A program made the position numbers and the translations under genes. This document shows positions 47,701 to 54,450 of a stretch of 64,000 nt of DNA, in pieces. The notes under the pieces were generated by a model. That model ran no database searches and was not told the origin of the DNA. It was given only the letters and a program-made list of their open reading frames with translations. Origin of the DNA: Durusdinium trenchii (lineage: Eukaryota > Sar > Dinophyceae > Suessiales > Symbiodiniaceae); the NCBI GenBank assembly GCA_963970005.1, contig CAXAMN010021585.1, positions 389,739 through 453,738 on the forward strand, given 5' to 3'. The stretch's first letter is position 1, and each line of letters opens with the position of its first letter.

Positions 47701-49291
47701 CCTTGCGAACCGAGCTTGAACCACCTTCACGCACCCCAACCCCCGATGGAATGTTCTTCCTTCGAAAGGAACCGAGACTTCTTCGCGCTTCGACGACTCG
47801 CCCAGGGACGAAGTGGGTGCAACACCGGAAGCTCGCTCCGGGGAAGGTGCCGGAGAGAACGGTCAAACACAGTGCAGAAACCGAGAGAAAGCGCGAGACT
47901 GAACCGGATGGCTTAGCCCGACGAGCGCAACACGTGGGCTTTGAAAAAGTGTTTGCACCGTTTGCAAAGGTCCGAGGATGAACACATGTTGAAGGTTAAT
48001 GTTATGATAAGTTATGATGTTATGTTAAGGTCAGTGTTCCGACACTTCAGGATTTCTGAGCTTGCAGCTTGAGGACACTCACATGGCAAACTTGCTTCTG
48101 TTCATCTACTGGTTCCACTGGGGTCCATGTATAAATCCTATTACAAGGAGTGTTTGGGACTGAGTCAGAGTTTGCGACTTCGAACGATTGATGATCTGTA
48201 ATCATCCAATCGAAAGATTTGTGAAACCTTTCCCTCTTAAGGGGCCAGTATTTATATAAAATATGACAATTATGTAAAAAAGAGTGTCTCAAATTCTTAG
48301 CCCGGCCTTTTATAAGTATATATGGTACAGTAATTGATCGTTGGGTCCAGAGGCCTGACAGTGGCTTCTTTTACTTTAATTTGTGTTGCTTTGGGCAAAT
48401 TTGTGTAAGTAATGGTTTTCCGTACTCGTATGTGTTCCATTTGATACTGATTTGATCGTTGATGTCACTCACTTAAATTAATCTAGCGTGGTCTTTCTAT
48501 GCTACGTGGTGTTGCTTCTTCGAGAGTTTAGTTTGCTATTCACCTTGCGGGGGAGCAGCTGTCTTCATTCATCCTTTGTCAACGCTACGACGCGGGAGCT
48601 GGAACAACATCGCTTGTAACGGCCTGCACGGACAGAATCAGCGCTAAGTAGTGAGGTTTCTTAGGCATGCGAAACAACAGGGATATCAATGCCCCTTGCA
48701 TGTTTGTGCGAGGCAGTACTGCACCAGCCACTGAATCACTGCTTTCTCTAGGAACTAGTAAGGGCTTTAGCAGTCTTTGTACACCTGGTGTGCTGTATTA
48801 TCGATGTTTTGACGACCAAAAATACGGGAAAGCAGGTGGTCGAAGTATGTTTCTCTCAGCCAGCCCCCAAAAGAGTGAGCAACGCTGACATGCTAGGCGA
48901 ACACCCCCCTTCGTTAAGCTAGCTAGTAAGCTGGATGTATCAGGATTTTGGAGCGAAAGTTGCTTCAAATTGCACGATAGGCTGGGACATCAGGTTCCTG
49001 GTCTTGGGTTATCCCATCTTGGATCAGGTTCGGCTGGCCCTTTTGGATCGTGTGATCAGTTTTAGGTGCAGGACTGCATCCTGGGAAGTCGCCCACGAGC
49101 AAAAGAGAGCCAAGTTGTAAACGGCAAAAAGTCATGCACAAAAGAAAGTTAGCATAATCCAACCGACTATATAGCACACCAGTGAAGCTTCATCTTCCGG
49201 GAGGGGTCTAACCGAAAACATCCAAAAACCCAGCTTCACGTCAAACAACTACACGAGCTGCCAGGCCAAAGCCGGCTCGAGATTTGGGCAA
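17581..49291 (+). CDS. Large FG-GAP repeat (beta-propeller) gene made of micro-exons
   Basis: At least twenty exons of about 27-132 nt encode consecutive FG-GAP repeats, the units that form integrin-alpha-type beta-propellers. These usually act in extracellular or surface binding and often bind Ca2+. Each repeat reads as 'W.QQAKL.A.DG....FG.SVSI.GD..VVGA.GD.....SGSAYVF' and is split over two to four exons. Chain 1: 17581-17712, 18230-18280, 18994-19035, 20150-20200, 22942-23009, 38080-38185, 39625-39663, 39864-39932, 40405-40530. After one missing exon: 40714-40750, 40989-41016, 41597-41650, 42316 on. Chain 2: 42698-42737, 43277-43324, 43816-43851, 44791-44824, 45965-46018, 46599-46676, 47814-47846, 49265-49291. 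Donors are GT, GC or GA, plus several junctions that fit no standard pair. Start, signal peptide, stop and any membrane anchor were not found. More exons probably lie at 57.7-58.7 kb. The propeller fold is established for the family; surface location here is inference. Confidence 0.7.
18230..18280 (+). CDS. FG-GAP exon 2 (51 nt)
   Basis: AKLTADDGFRDSYFGQD lies between CGCCAG and a GTACGG donor, phase 0 at both ends. It supplies the inter-blade linker 'AKLTADDG' and the FG of the next repeat. Both the preceding intron and this exon begin GCGA. Confidence 0.8.
18994..19035 (+). CDS. FG-GAP exon 3 (42 nt)
   Basis: VSIFGDAILIGADR follows CTCAG and ends CGA before GATAGC, a GA donor. Phase 0 at both ends. 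It continues exon 2 (FGQD + VSIFGD) and leads into exon 4 (ADR + DSGSAYIF), reconstructing one full FG-GAP repeat. Confidence 0.8.
19630..19708 (+). repeat. Dispersed repeat family C, copy 2
   Basis: Inverted relative to the copy at 13893-13960: 'gcctacattggggtggtttg' then 'gggggtcaatgtaagc' and 'ccatacatggagtg'. A weaker relative lies at about 16890-16930. It is inside the intron between FG-GAP exons 3 and 4. Confidence 0.65.
20150..20200 (+). CDS. FG-GAP exon 4 (51 nt)
   Basis: DSGSAYIFRRNVDAARN lies between CGCCAG and a GTACAG donor, phase 0 at both ends. DSGSAYIF is the characteristic second half of an FG-GAP repeat. Confidence 0.85.
20697..20783 (+). repeat. (CTA)n microsatellite with TA core
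   Basis: About 45 bp of CTA repeats, a (TA)n core at 20741-20754, then about 25 bp more of ACT repeats. It is inside the intron between FG-GAP exons 4 and 5. Confidence 0.9.
20953..21235 (+). repeat. Tandem repeat of about 70 bp, about 4 diverged copies
   Basis: Each copy carries 'ggtgtg(a/g)c(c/t)gctct', then an 'a(a/t)agctttagt'-like segment and 'tagtatactatgtgg', then a run such as 'tttctttg'. Copies diverge towards the right end. Confidence 0.75.
22942..23009 (+). CDS. FG-GAP exon 5 (68 nt)
   Basis: VWQQEAKLTAKDCQNENEW then GST and two bases of the next codon, following TGTGAG and ending at a canonical GTGAGT donor in phase 2. The split codon is completed by G at 38080 (AA|G = Lys), giving GSTK + VSIMG. 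The linker 'WQQEAKLTAKD' is the classic inter-repeat segment. Confidence 0.8.
23290..25945 (+). repeat. TGTGGT minisatellite with higher-order period
   Basis: About 2.65 kb built from short TGTG(G/T)TTG-type words. A landmark word 'gtctttgtagttgtg' returns roughly every 90-155 bp or at double that spacing (near 24007, 24122, 24340, 24458, 24598, 24718, 24927, 25019, 25229, 25385, 25505, 25616, 25857). This gives a higher-order unit of roughly 110-120 bp. The open frames here (Thr/His/Asn/Gln-rich or Cys/Val/Leu-rich) are repeat translations, not genes. A non-repetitive island lies at about 23405-23860. Confidence 0.9.
24311..24320. other. Assembly gap (10 N)
   Basis: Ten N inside the TGTGGT minisatellite. 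The true array length is unknown. Confidence 1.
26191..26610 (+). CDS. Unassigned open frame with DGTADGS repeats
   Basis: 139 codons with no recognised domain. The C-terminal part is Ala/Gly/Asp-rich (GDGKADGTADGSAGDGTADG) and comes from an 18-27 bp DNA repeat (gctgatggcacagctgatgg). It runs into the left arm of the foldback at 26598. All three plus frames stay open over part of it, so this may be composition only. Confidence 0.2.
   Translation: MKDLPCTMGSLPCVVEEPNVSEMHSGPPSWPENTIGFANALCVGSAAISGKDMPQPVLQPGVPSNVPTGARPAAPECPCKGAQQVAAPAQLEAARIKRIATSISASISGGDGKADGTADGSAGDGTADGSGAPPAPGFG
26598..27134. mobile_element. Foldback (long inverted repeat) element, about 537 bp
   Basis: The left arm (26598-26790) and right arm (26944-27134) are about 85% complementary by eye. 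Both outer ends read 'caggctttgggtgattccat' from outside in. The unpaired centre is about 150 bp and I see no coding. No clear target duplication was found. The size and shape fit a foldback or MITE-like non-autonomous element. Confidence 0.75.
27315..27416 (+). repeat. 36-bp tandem repeat, three copies
   Basis: Unit 'aggtcaccatttccacggaa' + 'gattctttgggcatta', with the third copy shortened. Related 'ttttacgaggtc' words occur just upstream at 27240-27290. Confidence 0.75.
27740..27786. repeat. Perfect hairpin, 23-bp arms
   Basis: Arms at 27740-27762 and 27764-27786 are perfectly complementary around a single A. The arms contain GACGTC and TTTACT/AGTAAA. Similar GTAAAAGACGTC words form a second partial hairpin series at about 28108-28170. 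Confidence 0.9.
29366..29660 (+). repeat. CCTTGAGTGT minisatellite, left array
   Basis: Starts in CACTCAAGG orientation, then flips to many 'ccttgagtgtc' units with 'tggtctttttggataa' spacers. Arrays of the opposite overall orientation lie at 33487-33735, flanking the long inverted repeat. Confidence 0.85.
30317..31051 (+). pseudogene. Protein-kinase N-lobe-like fragment, frameshifted
   Basis: Protein-like stretches occur in more than one plus frame. The clearest (30590-30782) ends WPLEQALGQGTFGDVRASQN then YAVKTLQ and a stop. GQGTFGDV fits the kinase glycine-rich loop GxGxxGxV and YAVK fits the VAIK lysine. About 180 bp further on, VLELEFLQAALGAPHIILL resembles kinase helix C and the start of strand 4. 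An upstream frame from the ATG at 30317 (ARDQAIRRKASNIWQLRWEE) may be the N-terminus. No catalytic HRD or DFG motif follows; the long inverted repeat starts at 31028. I read this as a broken kinase gene copy, possibly truncated by the repeat. Confidence 0.4.
31028..31760 (+). repeat. Long inverted repeat, left arm
   Basis: Pairs with 32425-33192. Both arms share 'cttttgaggacaagtgaa' at the outer end, 'ctagtgactagtgtcagaat' inside, a GC-rich frame with RATGAIGL, and the 'cccacaagag(tg/cc)' words at the inner end. Each arm carries an open frame of about 120 codons starting MTSVRMKQAAGTEQNHSSG. No domain is recognised in it. Confidence 0.85.
31761..32424. other. Spacer of the long inverted repeat
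   Basis: About 660 bp of single-copy-looking sequence between the two arms. I see no exon or further repeat in it. Confidence 0.6.
32425..33192 (-). repeat. Long inverted repeat, right arm
   Basis: Reverse complement of the left arm with small indels. The minus-strand frame 32972-32604 matches the left-arm frame closely (LVDTRSSWRALGRATGAIGL against LVDARSSWRALGRATGAIGL). Similar reading in both copies could mean a former coding sequence, or just high DNA identity. Confidence 0.85.
33487..33735 (-). repeat. CCTTGAGTGT minisatellite, right array
   Basis: Mostly 'cactcaaggaca' units, switching to 'ccttgagtgtc' units after about 33645. It mirrors the array at 29366-29660, so the whole 29.3-33.7 kb block is roughly palindromic. 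Confidence 0.85.
33869..35620 (+). other. Cluster of protein-like open frames, unassigned
   Basis: Several plus-strand frames look more protein-like than their surroundings: about 34080-34280 (QQQCELARPKRGHPDSM, VSVQTEALSTEDLRVQRK), 34310-34492 and 34930-35199 (DSHIFGWNAGLSNTSTNVF, FWLKFEAAQKALTTTRPP). They do not join into one frame and match no family I know. They could be exons of an unrecognised gene inside the 15-kb intron or a decayed retrocopy. Confidence 0.2.
38080..38185 (+). CDS. FG-GAP exon 6 (106 nt)
   Basis: Starts after CCGCAG and completes the Lys codon split with exon 5. It reads VSIMGRRALVTSVGNAAKN then VSAAAYIFEQDAKRGW, a complete FG-GAP body in one exon. It ends TGG before a GTTCCT donor, phase 0. 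Confidence 0.75.
39625..39663 (+). CDS. FG-GAP linker exon (39 nt), tentative
   Basis: ARLAAPPATWRKQ after CTTACAG, phase 0 at both ends. Without it the linker between AYIF of exon 6 and the next repeat is 13 residues short. The donor would be AT (CAG|ATATTT), or GA if the junction is moved one base, so the site is non-standard. Confidence 0.45.
39864..39932 (+). CDS. FG-GAP exon (69 nt)
   Basis: LKNGSQFGTGLSQTEDTILI then GVE, after GCGCCCAG and ending GAG before GAGGCC, a GA donor. Phase 0 at both ends. It joins to DDARGPSSGSVIVY in the next exon to give an intact repeat. Confidence 0.75.
40405..40530 (+). CDS. FG-GAP exon (about 126 nt)
   Basis: DDARGPSSGSVIVYTRNGSA then WPGGPGARLARGDFAGSSW after TTGCCAG. 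It carries the second half of one repeat and the linker of the next. The end is uncertain: GT donors occur at 40526 and 40531. The exon that should follow (SVSI.GD..VVGA) was not found before 40714. Confidence 0.65.
40714..40750 (+). CDS. FG-GAP exon, second half (37 nt)
   Basis: After GGTCAG the frame reads (G)MTYIFRDTGQA and two bases of a Trp codon completed by the next exon. MTYIF stands in for SAYVF. The donor is non-standard (ATG|AAAACG, or AT|GAAAAC with the acceptor shifted one base). Confidence 0.55.
40776..41093 (-). CDS. Antisense protein-like open frame
   Basis: Minus-strand frame with an ordered-looking stretch (EATDVFSVADRCEVEIIKLG, KRLFRAAPGNMKISEVLK). It overlaps the small FG-GAP linker exon on the other strand. 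No family recognised. It may be part of an unrelated gene in the intron, a retrocopy, or chance. Confidence 0.25.
   Translation of the reverse strand: MQKNNEFGSKWCHVSRVRKHRRAACALATSFSGEDLCEATDVFSVADRCEVEIIKLGKRLFRAAPGNMKISEVLKVRNADFNRFQIPFNPDVQQLQPGRGSLSWL
40989..41016 (+). CDS. FG-GAP linker micro-exon (28 nt)
   Basis: (W)SSPEKLVAK, entering in phase 2 after CACAAAG and leaving in phase 0 at a GC donor (AAG|GCGCAA). It supplies the Trp and the KL of the linker between TYIFRDTGQA and the next exon's DTAAGDHFG. Confidence 0.5.
41597..41650 (+). CDS. FG-GAP exon, first half
   Basis: DTAAGDHFGCSVGMPGDP after GGCTAG, phase 0 in. The end at 41649/41650 fits a GA donor (CCG|GAGTGC) and phase 2 into the exon at 42316 (TVTVGPGAA). 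GDHFGCSVGM is the clear FG.SV core. Confidence 0.65.
42316..42367 (+). CDS. FG-GAP exon, middle part, tentative
   Basis: After TCTCAAG the frame reads TVTVGPGAAVTHDPHSA, fitting '(D)TVVVGA' of an FG-GAP repeat. The 3' end is not defined, and the following SGSAYVF exon was not found before 42698. Confidence 0.4.
42698..42737 (+). CDS. FG-GAP exon, first half (40 nt)
   Basis: FNPVFGRRAVAI plus two bases, after CGGGCAG. It joins in phase 2 to SGDHAIIGAYG at 43277. The junction reads ATCG|GCATCG with the acceptor shifted, or ATCGG|CATCG with a normal AG. Confidence 0.55.
43277..43324 (+). CDS. FG-GAP exon, middle part (48 nt)
   Basis: (G)SGDHAIIGAYGHSSKG after TTTCAG, phase 2 in and phase 2 out. 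DHAIIGAYG is the 'D..VVGA.G' core. It continues into GDGAAYVFKRQG. Confidence 0.7.
43816..43851 (+). CDS. FG-GAP exon, second half (36 nt)
   Basis: (G)GDGAAYVFKRQ(G) after TATCAG, phase 2 in and out. AAYVFKRQG is the 'SAYVF.R.G' signature. Its final codon is completed by the exon at 44791. Confidence 0.7.
44791..44824 (+). CDS. FG-GAP linker micro-exon (34 nt)
   Basis: (G)RWVEQQQLRPE after CCTGAG, phase 2 in, phase 0 out at a GC donor (GAG|GCCCCT). WVEQQQL is the classic linker following AYVFKRQG. Confidence 0.7.
45965..46018 (+). CDS. FG-GAP exon, first half (54 nt)
   Basis: DGDANDGFGRSVSMSSNT between GTCCAG and a GTGCGG donor, phase 0 at both ends. It joins exactly to AAIGAAGDEHNG at 46599. 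Confidence 0.85.
46599..46676 (+). CDS. FG-GAP exon, second half (78 nt)
   Basis: AAIGAAGDEHNGVDKSG then SGYIFVRQG after TCACCAG, phase 0 in. It ends GGC at a GC donor (GCGCGG). Together with 45965-46018 it makes the best intact FG-GAP repeat in the window, including the Asp-containing loop. Confidence 0.85.
47488..47566 (+). repeat. Dispersed repeat family B, copy 2
   Basis: 'ctaccttgtgagaatgtggg', 'ggagggttaaccttt' and 'gtccgaaaccacagct' match 17455-17535. It lies in the intron between the 46599 and 47814 exons. Confidence 0.65.
47814..47846 (+). CDS. FG-GAP linker micro-exon (33 nt)
   Basis: WVQHRKLAPGK between GACGAAG and a GTGCCGG donor, phase 0 at both ends. It follows YIFVRQG and precedes AKAGSRFGQ, giving a linker of normal length. 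Confidence 0.65.
49265..49291 (+). CDS. FG-GAP micro-exon, first half (27 nt or slightly longer)
   Basis: AKAGSRFGQ after CTGCCAG, ending before GTCTGG. If it instead runs to GTGAGT at 49319 it adds VWKLSHEG, which also fits the FG.SV.LS pattern. The next exon was not identified. Confidence 0.55.
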
Positions 49292-49319
49292 GTCTGGAAG
49301 CTCAGCCACGAGGGATGGT

Positions 49320-50460
49320 GAGTCACTGAGGGTCGTGGTGAGAACCTCGAAGGTTGCTCAGTGGTGGGAGAAGCGGGAGAAACGCACAAACCCCACCCAC
49401 TCCATGTATGAGGTGCTTTTGGGACCCTTGAACCAACTTGTACAGGAAGTTTTCCACTATGCTTTCCTTTGGCATAGTTTATTCAGTTTTCCGAAACGCG
49501 GAGCAACAATTTGCCTGAAATCAAATCCCTGCTTCAGAATGGGAGACGCTCAGGACTCAGGATTTTGGTATGCCGGAATGCCGGACTTCATTTGGACTGG
49601 ACCCTCCATTGATTTGTTTATGGTATGTTAGCAGACCCAGGTTTGTTAGAGAATGACCAGGCCTTCCGGTCCCAGGTTTGTTAGAGGACTATACGGTTCC
49701 TTTGGCCCACCAAGGTCGAGTCGGAGTTGTGCATAGCTTCACTTTAACATACTGAAAAACCATGGTTGCATGGAAAAACCATGAACACATCAAGACATGT
49801 TTGCCAGGAGTCGTTCACTTGAACCAAGACCTGACCTTGACCTTCAGTCGGTCCTGGAAACCCTGCACGGCCTGCCCAAGCCGCCCAGCCAAGCCGCCAA
49901 GCTTGCAATCTGGAGCAAACTGGGCATGGCATGCCCTCATTTGGGTGTGCAGCCGGTCGTCACCGTTCAGTCGTTTGCGCAATGCATGCTGCGGCGTCGT
50001 GGAGTCCTGGATCACGGATTTGCTTGTTCTCTGCCCCAGAAATCACTGCAGGAGTGATGAATGTCTTTCAGGCTCCAGTCCCCATTTTGGGGTAGACCGT
50101 CGAAGCCCTCAGAGGCTTGAGCCTGTCCTCCCTTATGGAGTGACCAACTTCGGTTTCACACATTTTGTTTTGCTGCCTTGCTTCTCTCTTGGGGTCCCTT
50201 TGCCGGAAGTCCTAAAGAGTGAGCTCGGCTTGAGGCTCCGATTAACCATCGAGCGCGTCATCGCCAGACAGATTGGTCCGATCCGATGATGGACCCTTGT
50301 AATTTCTTTTGAGCATTGTTGGTGGGTCCTCGAAAAGCTGATTCGCCGGTCGGGGTCTCTATTGGGGTTGATCCTCCCGGAGGTTTTTCCTCCGGTGGCT
50401 CAGCTGCTTCGGTTGACTGACCATTCAGGAGCGAGAGGTGATTGTTTTGATGAAGGTGGA
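49320..50460. other. Non-coding, no feature seen
   Basis: Presumed intron of the FG-GAP gene. Open frames at 49762-50289 lack family motifs and are not called. Confidence 0.4.
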
Positions 50461-50760
50461 CATCGTGGTGATGTTGGCGAGCGAGCAAGTGAGTGAGTGA
50501 GTGAGTGAGAGAGTGTGAGAGTGTGAGTCAGAGTGTGAGTCAGAGTGAGAGTGTGAGTGTGACTCAGAGTGAGAGTGTGAGTGTGAGACAGTGTGAGAGT
50601 GAGAGAGTGAGTGAGTGAGTGAGGGAGTGAGCGAGGGAGCGAGGGAGCGAGGGAGCGAGTGAGCGAGGGAGCGAGGGAGCGAGGGAGCGAGGGAGCGAGC
50701 GAGTGAGTGAGTGTGTGAGTGTGTGTGTGTGTGTGGGTAAGAGTGTGTGTGTGTGTGTGT
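50461..50760 (+). repeat. GTGA/GAGC/GT microsatellite array
   Basis: About 300 bp of GAGT, GTGTGA and GAGC words ending in two (GT)n runs. The Ser/His/Thr/Leu-rich frames on the other strand are repeat translations. Confidence 0.95.
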
Positions 50761-52276
50761 CCCACCCTGGACAAAGGGTCTTACACCACCACTCTTCCCA
50801 TTTTACACAGGCAGGGGGGCAATGCACGACTGACAGACATTGCCCAGCGAAGACGCTGTCAGCTCGTGGTGAAGCAATGCGGGACGCCGCATTGTGTACC
50901 TGCTCAATGAACTTTTGCACACGCTGTCCACTCTTTTGGTTTGATTCATGGTGGTTCCACACGATACTTTCCCCACAAACAGGTTTCCCACTGCACTGCA
51001 GCTGCTGACCGCCGCTTCCACTTGCGTTTGTCGTGAAACCTGTGTTAAACAATACAGTTTAAGCTGACCTTTCCACCTTGCCGTTCCATCGCCTTCCTTC
51101 CCATTGAGACAATTGCGTTAACTGAAAACCCAAGTTCGAAGTTCGAAGTGTGTGTTGGGTTTTCCATGGAACATTGAGCAACATGTTCCCTGGTGGATTT
51201 GGCGGATTCTTTGCTCCTGGCGCTGCTGGTGCAGGTGGGGCTCCAGGAGCAGGTTTTGGTGCGGCTGCGCCTCACCTGCTTTGACAGCTGCGCAGATTGG
51301 GAACCTGGTGGTGCAGGGTGGAAATTTCAGAGTGGACCCCCTGGGATTCACAGGAGTGAACAACATTGCAGGATCAGTCATTGAGAAAGGTGCAGCAGCG
51401 GCTCGTACTTTCAGGATGCCCTATTCTCACTTCCTGCGGCCTTGTACTTGAATGTACTGAATGCGGTGAAGAACAGCATCGACAACATTTTGGCTAGGGC
51501 AGCCGGCCCTGGAGGCGCCCAACTGCATCCGAATGGTCAGACAGACTGTTATCTCTTCAATCCAGCGCAGAGGCTGGCGAACGTACGCCTCGTCATACCC
51601 ACCGTACGCAACGAAGCTACGGTATGACGAGGGAAGGGTGGACTGATCATCCACCTGTACCTGCTGAGTTTTTCACATGCTGTGACCCTACTTTTCCTTT
51701 TTGCTTCCTTGGTGGTTTCATGATAATTACTCCCCACAACCCTTTTCGCACCGCCGACTTGCAGCCGCGCTGATTGTCAGATCGTTTCTGAGTGCACTTG
51801 CAAACAATGTTGAACAATTCATTGCCGCGGACTTTGCCACCTTGCCGTTCCCTCATTCATTTCCTTGGGGAGTTGATGTAACTGCAAACCCATTGTCTAA
51901 GTGTGTGGGTGAGTGTGTGTGTGTGTGCCACCCTTTGTTTCTAAGAGTTTTCTGCAAGCAGGGGCGTCATGCTCGACACACCTACCTGACGCAACGAAGC
52001 TATGGTGTGTCGAGGGAAGTGAGAGCTGATCACTCTCATGTACCTGCAACGTGATAAAACTCCAATCTTCGCCGCTTTTCTTTGTTTTCATGGTCGTTGC
52101 ATGCTATGCCCCTAAACCCTTTTCCAGCCGATCTGTCGCTGCGCCACCGCAGCTTGTCGCGATTTTGTTGACTGCCGAGTGCAAACAGTGGTTCAACATT
52201 TCAGGTGCCCTGACCTCCTCACCGTTCCGTTCCCTCATTCATTGTATCGGGGAATTGCGCTAACTGCAAACCCATT
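50761..52276 (+). repeat. Tandem array of diverged units of about 380 bp
   Basis: Landmarks recur in order: 'gtacctgc' near 50897, 51656 and 52038; 'ccttgccgttcc'-type near 51079, 51841 and 52217. The last spacing is about 380 bp. The first, about 760 bp, contains an extra segment (51130-51560) with Gly/Ala-rich frames (FPGGFGGFFAPGAAGAGG) and NLVVQGGNFRVD in another frame, possibly a broken gene copy. Each unit ends in or near a GTGA/GT microsatellite. Confidence 0.65.
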
Positions 52277-52608
52277 GTCTAAGTGTGAGCGAGTGAGTGA
52301 GTGAGTGAGTGAGTGAGTGAGTGAGTGAGTGAGTGAGTGAGTGAGTGAGTGAGTGAGTGNNNNNNNNNNGTGAGTGAGTGAGTGAGTGAGTGAGTGAGTG
52401 AGTGAGTGAGTGAGTGTGAGAGTGGGTGAGTGAGTGAGTGAGTGAGTGAGAATGTGAGTGTGAGTGTGAGTGAGAGTGAGAGTGAGAGTGAGTGAGAGTG
52501 TGAGTGAGAGTGAGTCAGAGTGAGTGAGTGTGAGCGTGAGCTTGAGCGAGCGAGAGTGAGTGAGAGTGAGTGTGAGCGCGGGCGAGTGTGAGTGTGAGTG
52601 TTCACCAA
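52277..52608 (+). repeat. (GTGA)n microsatellite
   Basis: Almost pure GTGA tetranucleotides to about 52410, then mixed GAGT/GTGA/GAGC words. Interrupted by an N gap. Confidence 0.97.
52360..52369. other. Assembly gap (10 N)
   Basis: Ten N inside the GTGA array. The array length is unknown. Confidence 1.
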
Positions 52609-53580
52609 GTGCGTCGCTTGCCACGAAGTCAGCAGTTGAGGTTCACAAAGTGATGTGCCTGCCACGAAATCTGCACTTCAAGCGGCCGCCCTGCCAAGGC
52701 ATTTCGCCGCAAGAGCGAAATCTGCATTTTGAAGTAAAGCCGTTCCGATCCCGTGCGCCTGTCATAAAGTCGTTTTTGGACCACCAATAAAGCACGAGGT
52801 TTTTCCTTTCGCCTGCCACGAAAAGTAACCACCATGTCCGAAAATGCGCACGGCACGGCAACGAGAGCGCAGTCGCGACCAGCACCCGTCGCGGACAACC
52901 AGATTCTGTGTGACTCTGCGCAGTCGAAATGCACTTCGAGGATTTCAAGAGGCATGAATGTGGTGTAAGTAGCAGCAAGATATCCGGGCGCCCCGGTGCA
53001 ACACCTCGACTAGACATCGGTCCTTAACCATGACCGTAATAACCCCAAGTGTGACCACACTGCTTTGGGAAAAACTCGCTGCGCTTCCACTGCGAAACCC
53101 GCCCGAAGAGGACTTGTATCATTGGAGCCGAGACCTGTCTGAAGAACAAAAACACATCAAAGCACCAAGACCTTGGCGGTGGTAAGGCGCCATCCAAGAT
53201 CTGAAGTGGCCATGGTAAGCCTGCGTCGGTATGCCTGCAGTGAATGGCGTTGGCTTTGTCACTGCGAACAAATACATATCATTACATATCCACGTCAAGA
53301 TTTCCCGTATAAAATGGATGGCCTCAAGGCCCTTATGACCGTTCTTTATAAGGAAATGACGTTTAGGCCAACCTTTTTGTAAGAACCAAAAATGACGTCT
53401 AGGCCCCTAATTTTGTAAGAAACATCTGGTGATATCAACGTTGTAGCCATCCATTTTGTCACAGATACATTTCGTAACATTTCGTGAAACATCCGATCAG
53501 TTTGTAAGGTTTTCGAGGCTATACAACATATTGTTTTATTATCATGATCTATCCTGATCGGATATATATATATATATATA

Positions 53581-53865
53581 CCTGGATCTTCGAAACGGCA
53601 CAAATAATTGCCTTTTCAGGAAAAAATGCCGTTACGGCGTTTTTTTCCAAAGACGGCGTTTTTTGTTGTGACGAGGCGCACGCCGGCAGAACGCAAAAAG
53701 AAACGGCGTCTTTAAGCGTCCAAACGGCGTCTTTGGGCGTCCAAACGGCATCTTTCCCCGTCCATGGATTTTGTACAACCCATAAAACGGCATTCTTTTT
53801 TGATTACGGCGTCTTTTCACTAAAAAATGCCTCCGGCAAAAATTTGTGCCGTTTGAAGATCCAGG
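53581..53865. mobile_element. MITE-like element with terminal inverted repeats
   Basis: CCTGGATCTTCGAAACGGCA... at 53581-53612 pairs with the complement at 53835-53865 (about 30 bp, few mismatches). Both ends abut TA-rich sequence (TATA), suggesting a TA target duplication. The inside holds repeated 'ccaaacggcgtcttt' words and no transposase. Size and structure fit a non-autonomous DNA transposon. Confidence 0.7.
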
Positions 53866-53907
53866 TATGTATATACAGATATACTGTACACAACATTGCA
53901 GGCAGGA

Positions 53908-54250
53908 AGGATTGCAGCCAGGAATCCTTTTATAAAATGCCTGGGGCAGGTTGCCAAAGGGGTTGCGTTTTTATAAAGTGCCTGGGACCAGAGTCGCATC
54001 ACCAGATTTCTGTAAAGTCAAGGATTCGAAGGGGCAGGGGGAATCGTTTTGCTGGAGGATTGATGGAGAGAATTCTCTTTATAGAATGTCTGGGGCAGGT
54101 TGCAAATTTATAAAATGCATGGGCAGAATTTCATATCACCAGGTTTCAGTAAATTCAGGGATTCTCGAAACTCTGTGGGAAAGATGGGGCACGGGAAAGG
54201 TTTGGCTGGAGGATTGCAGGCAGGAATCCTTTTATAGAATGGTTGGACCT
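53908..54250 (+). repeat. Tandem repeat of about 150 bp, two to three copies
   Basis: 'aggattg(c)a..aggaatccttttata' followed by '(a/g)aatg.ctggggcaggttgc' recurs at about 53908, 54056 and 54212. More 'ttttataaaatg' words continue to about 54450. Confidence 0.7.
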
Positions 54251-54450
54251 GACCCGACGTCATGTTCTAAATCTTCGGGCCCCAACCCCTTTGACTACAA
54301 AATGACCGGCTACAACCCCTACGAGCTCCCAGTTTTTTGTCCATAGACTGGCGCACAAAACTTTTATAGAATGGATTTTCGAGACAGGTCAGCCAATCAT
54401 TTTGTAAGAAGGGTGCCTTTGCGTCCATGCATTTTGTAACAAATGAGGTT

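Noticed and set aside
50400-52665. Ser/Leu/Thr/His-rich frames on the minus strand
   Set aside because: Translations of the GTGA/GAGT microsatellites, one of them running through the N gap.
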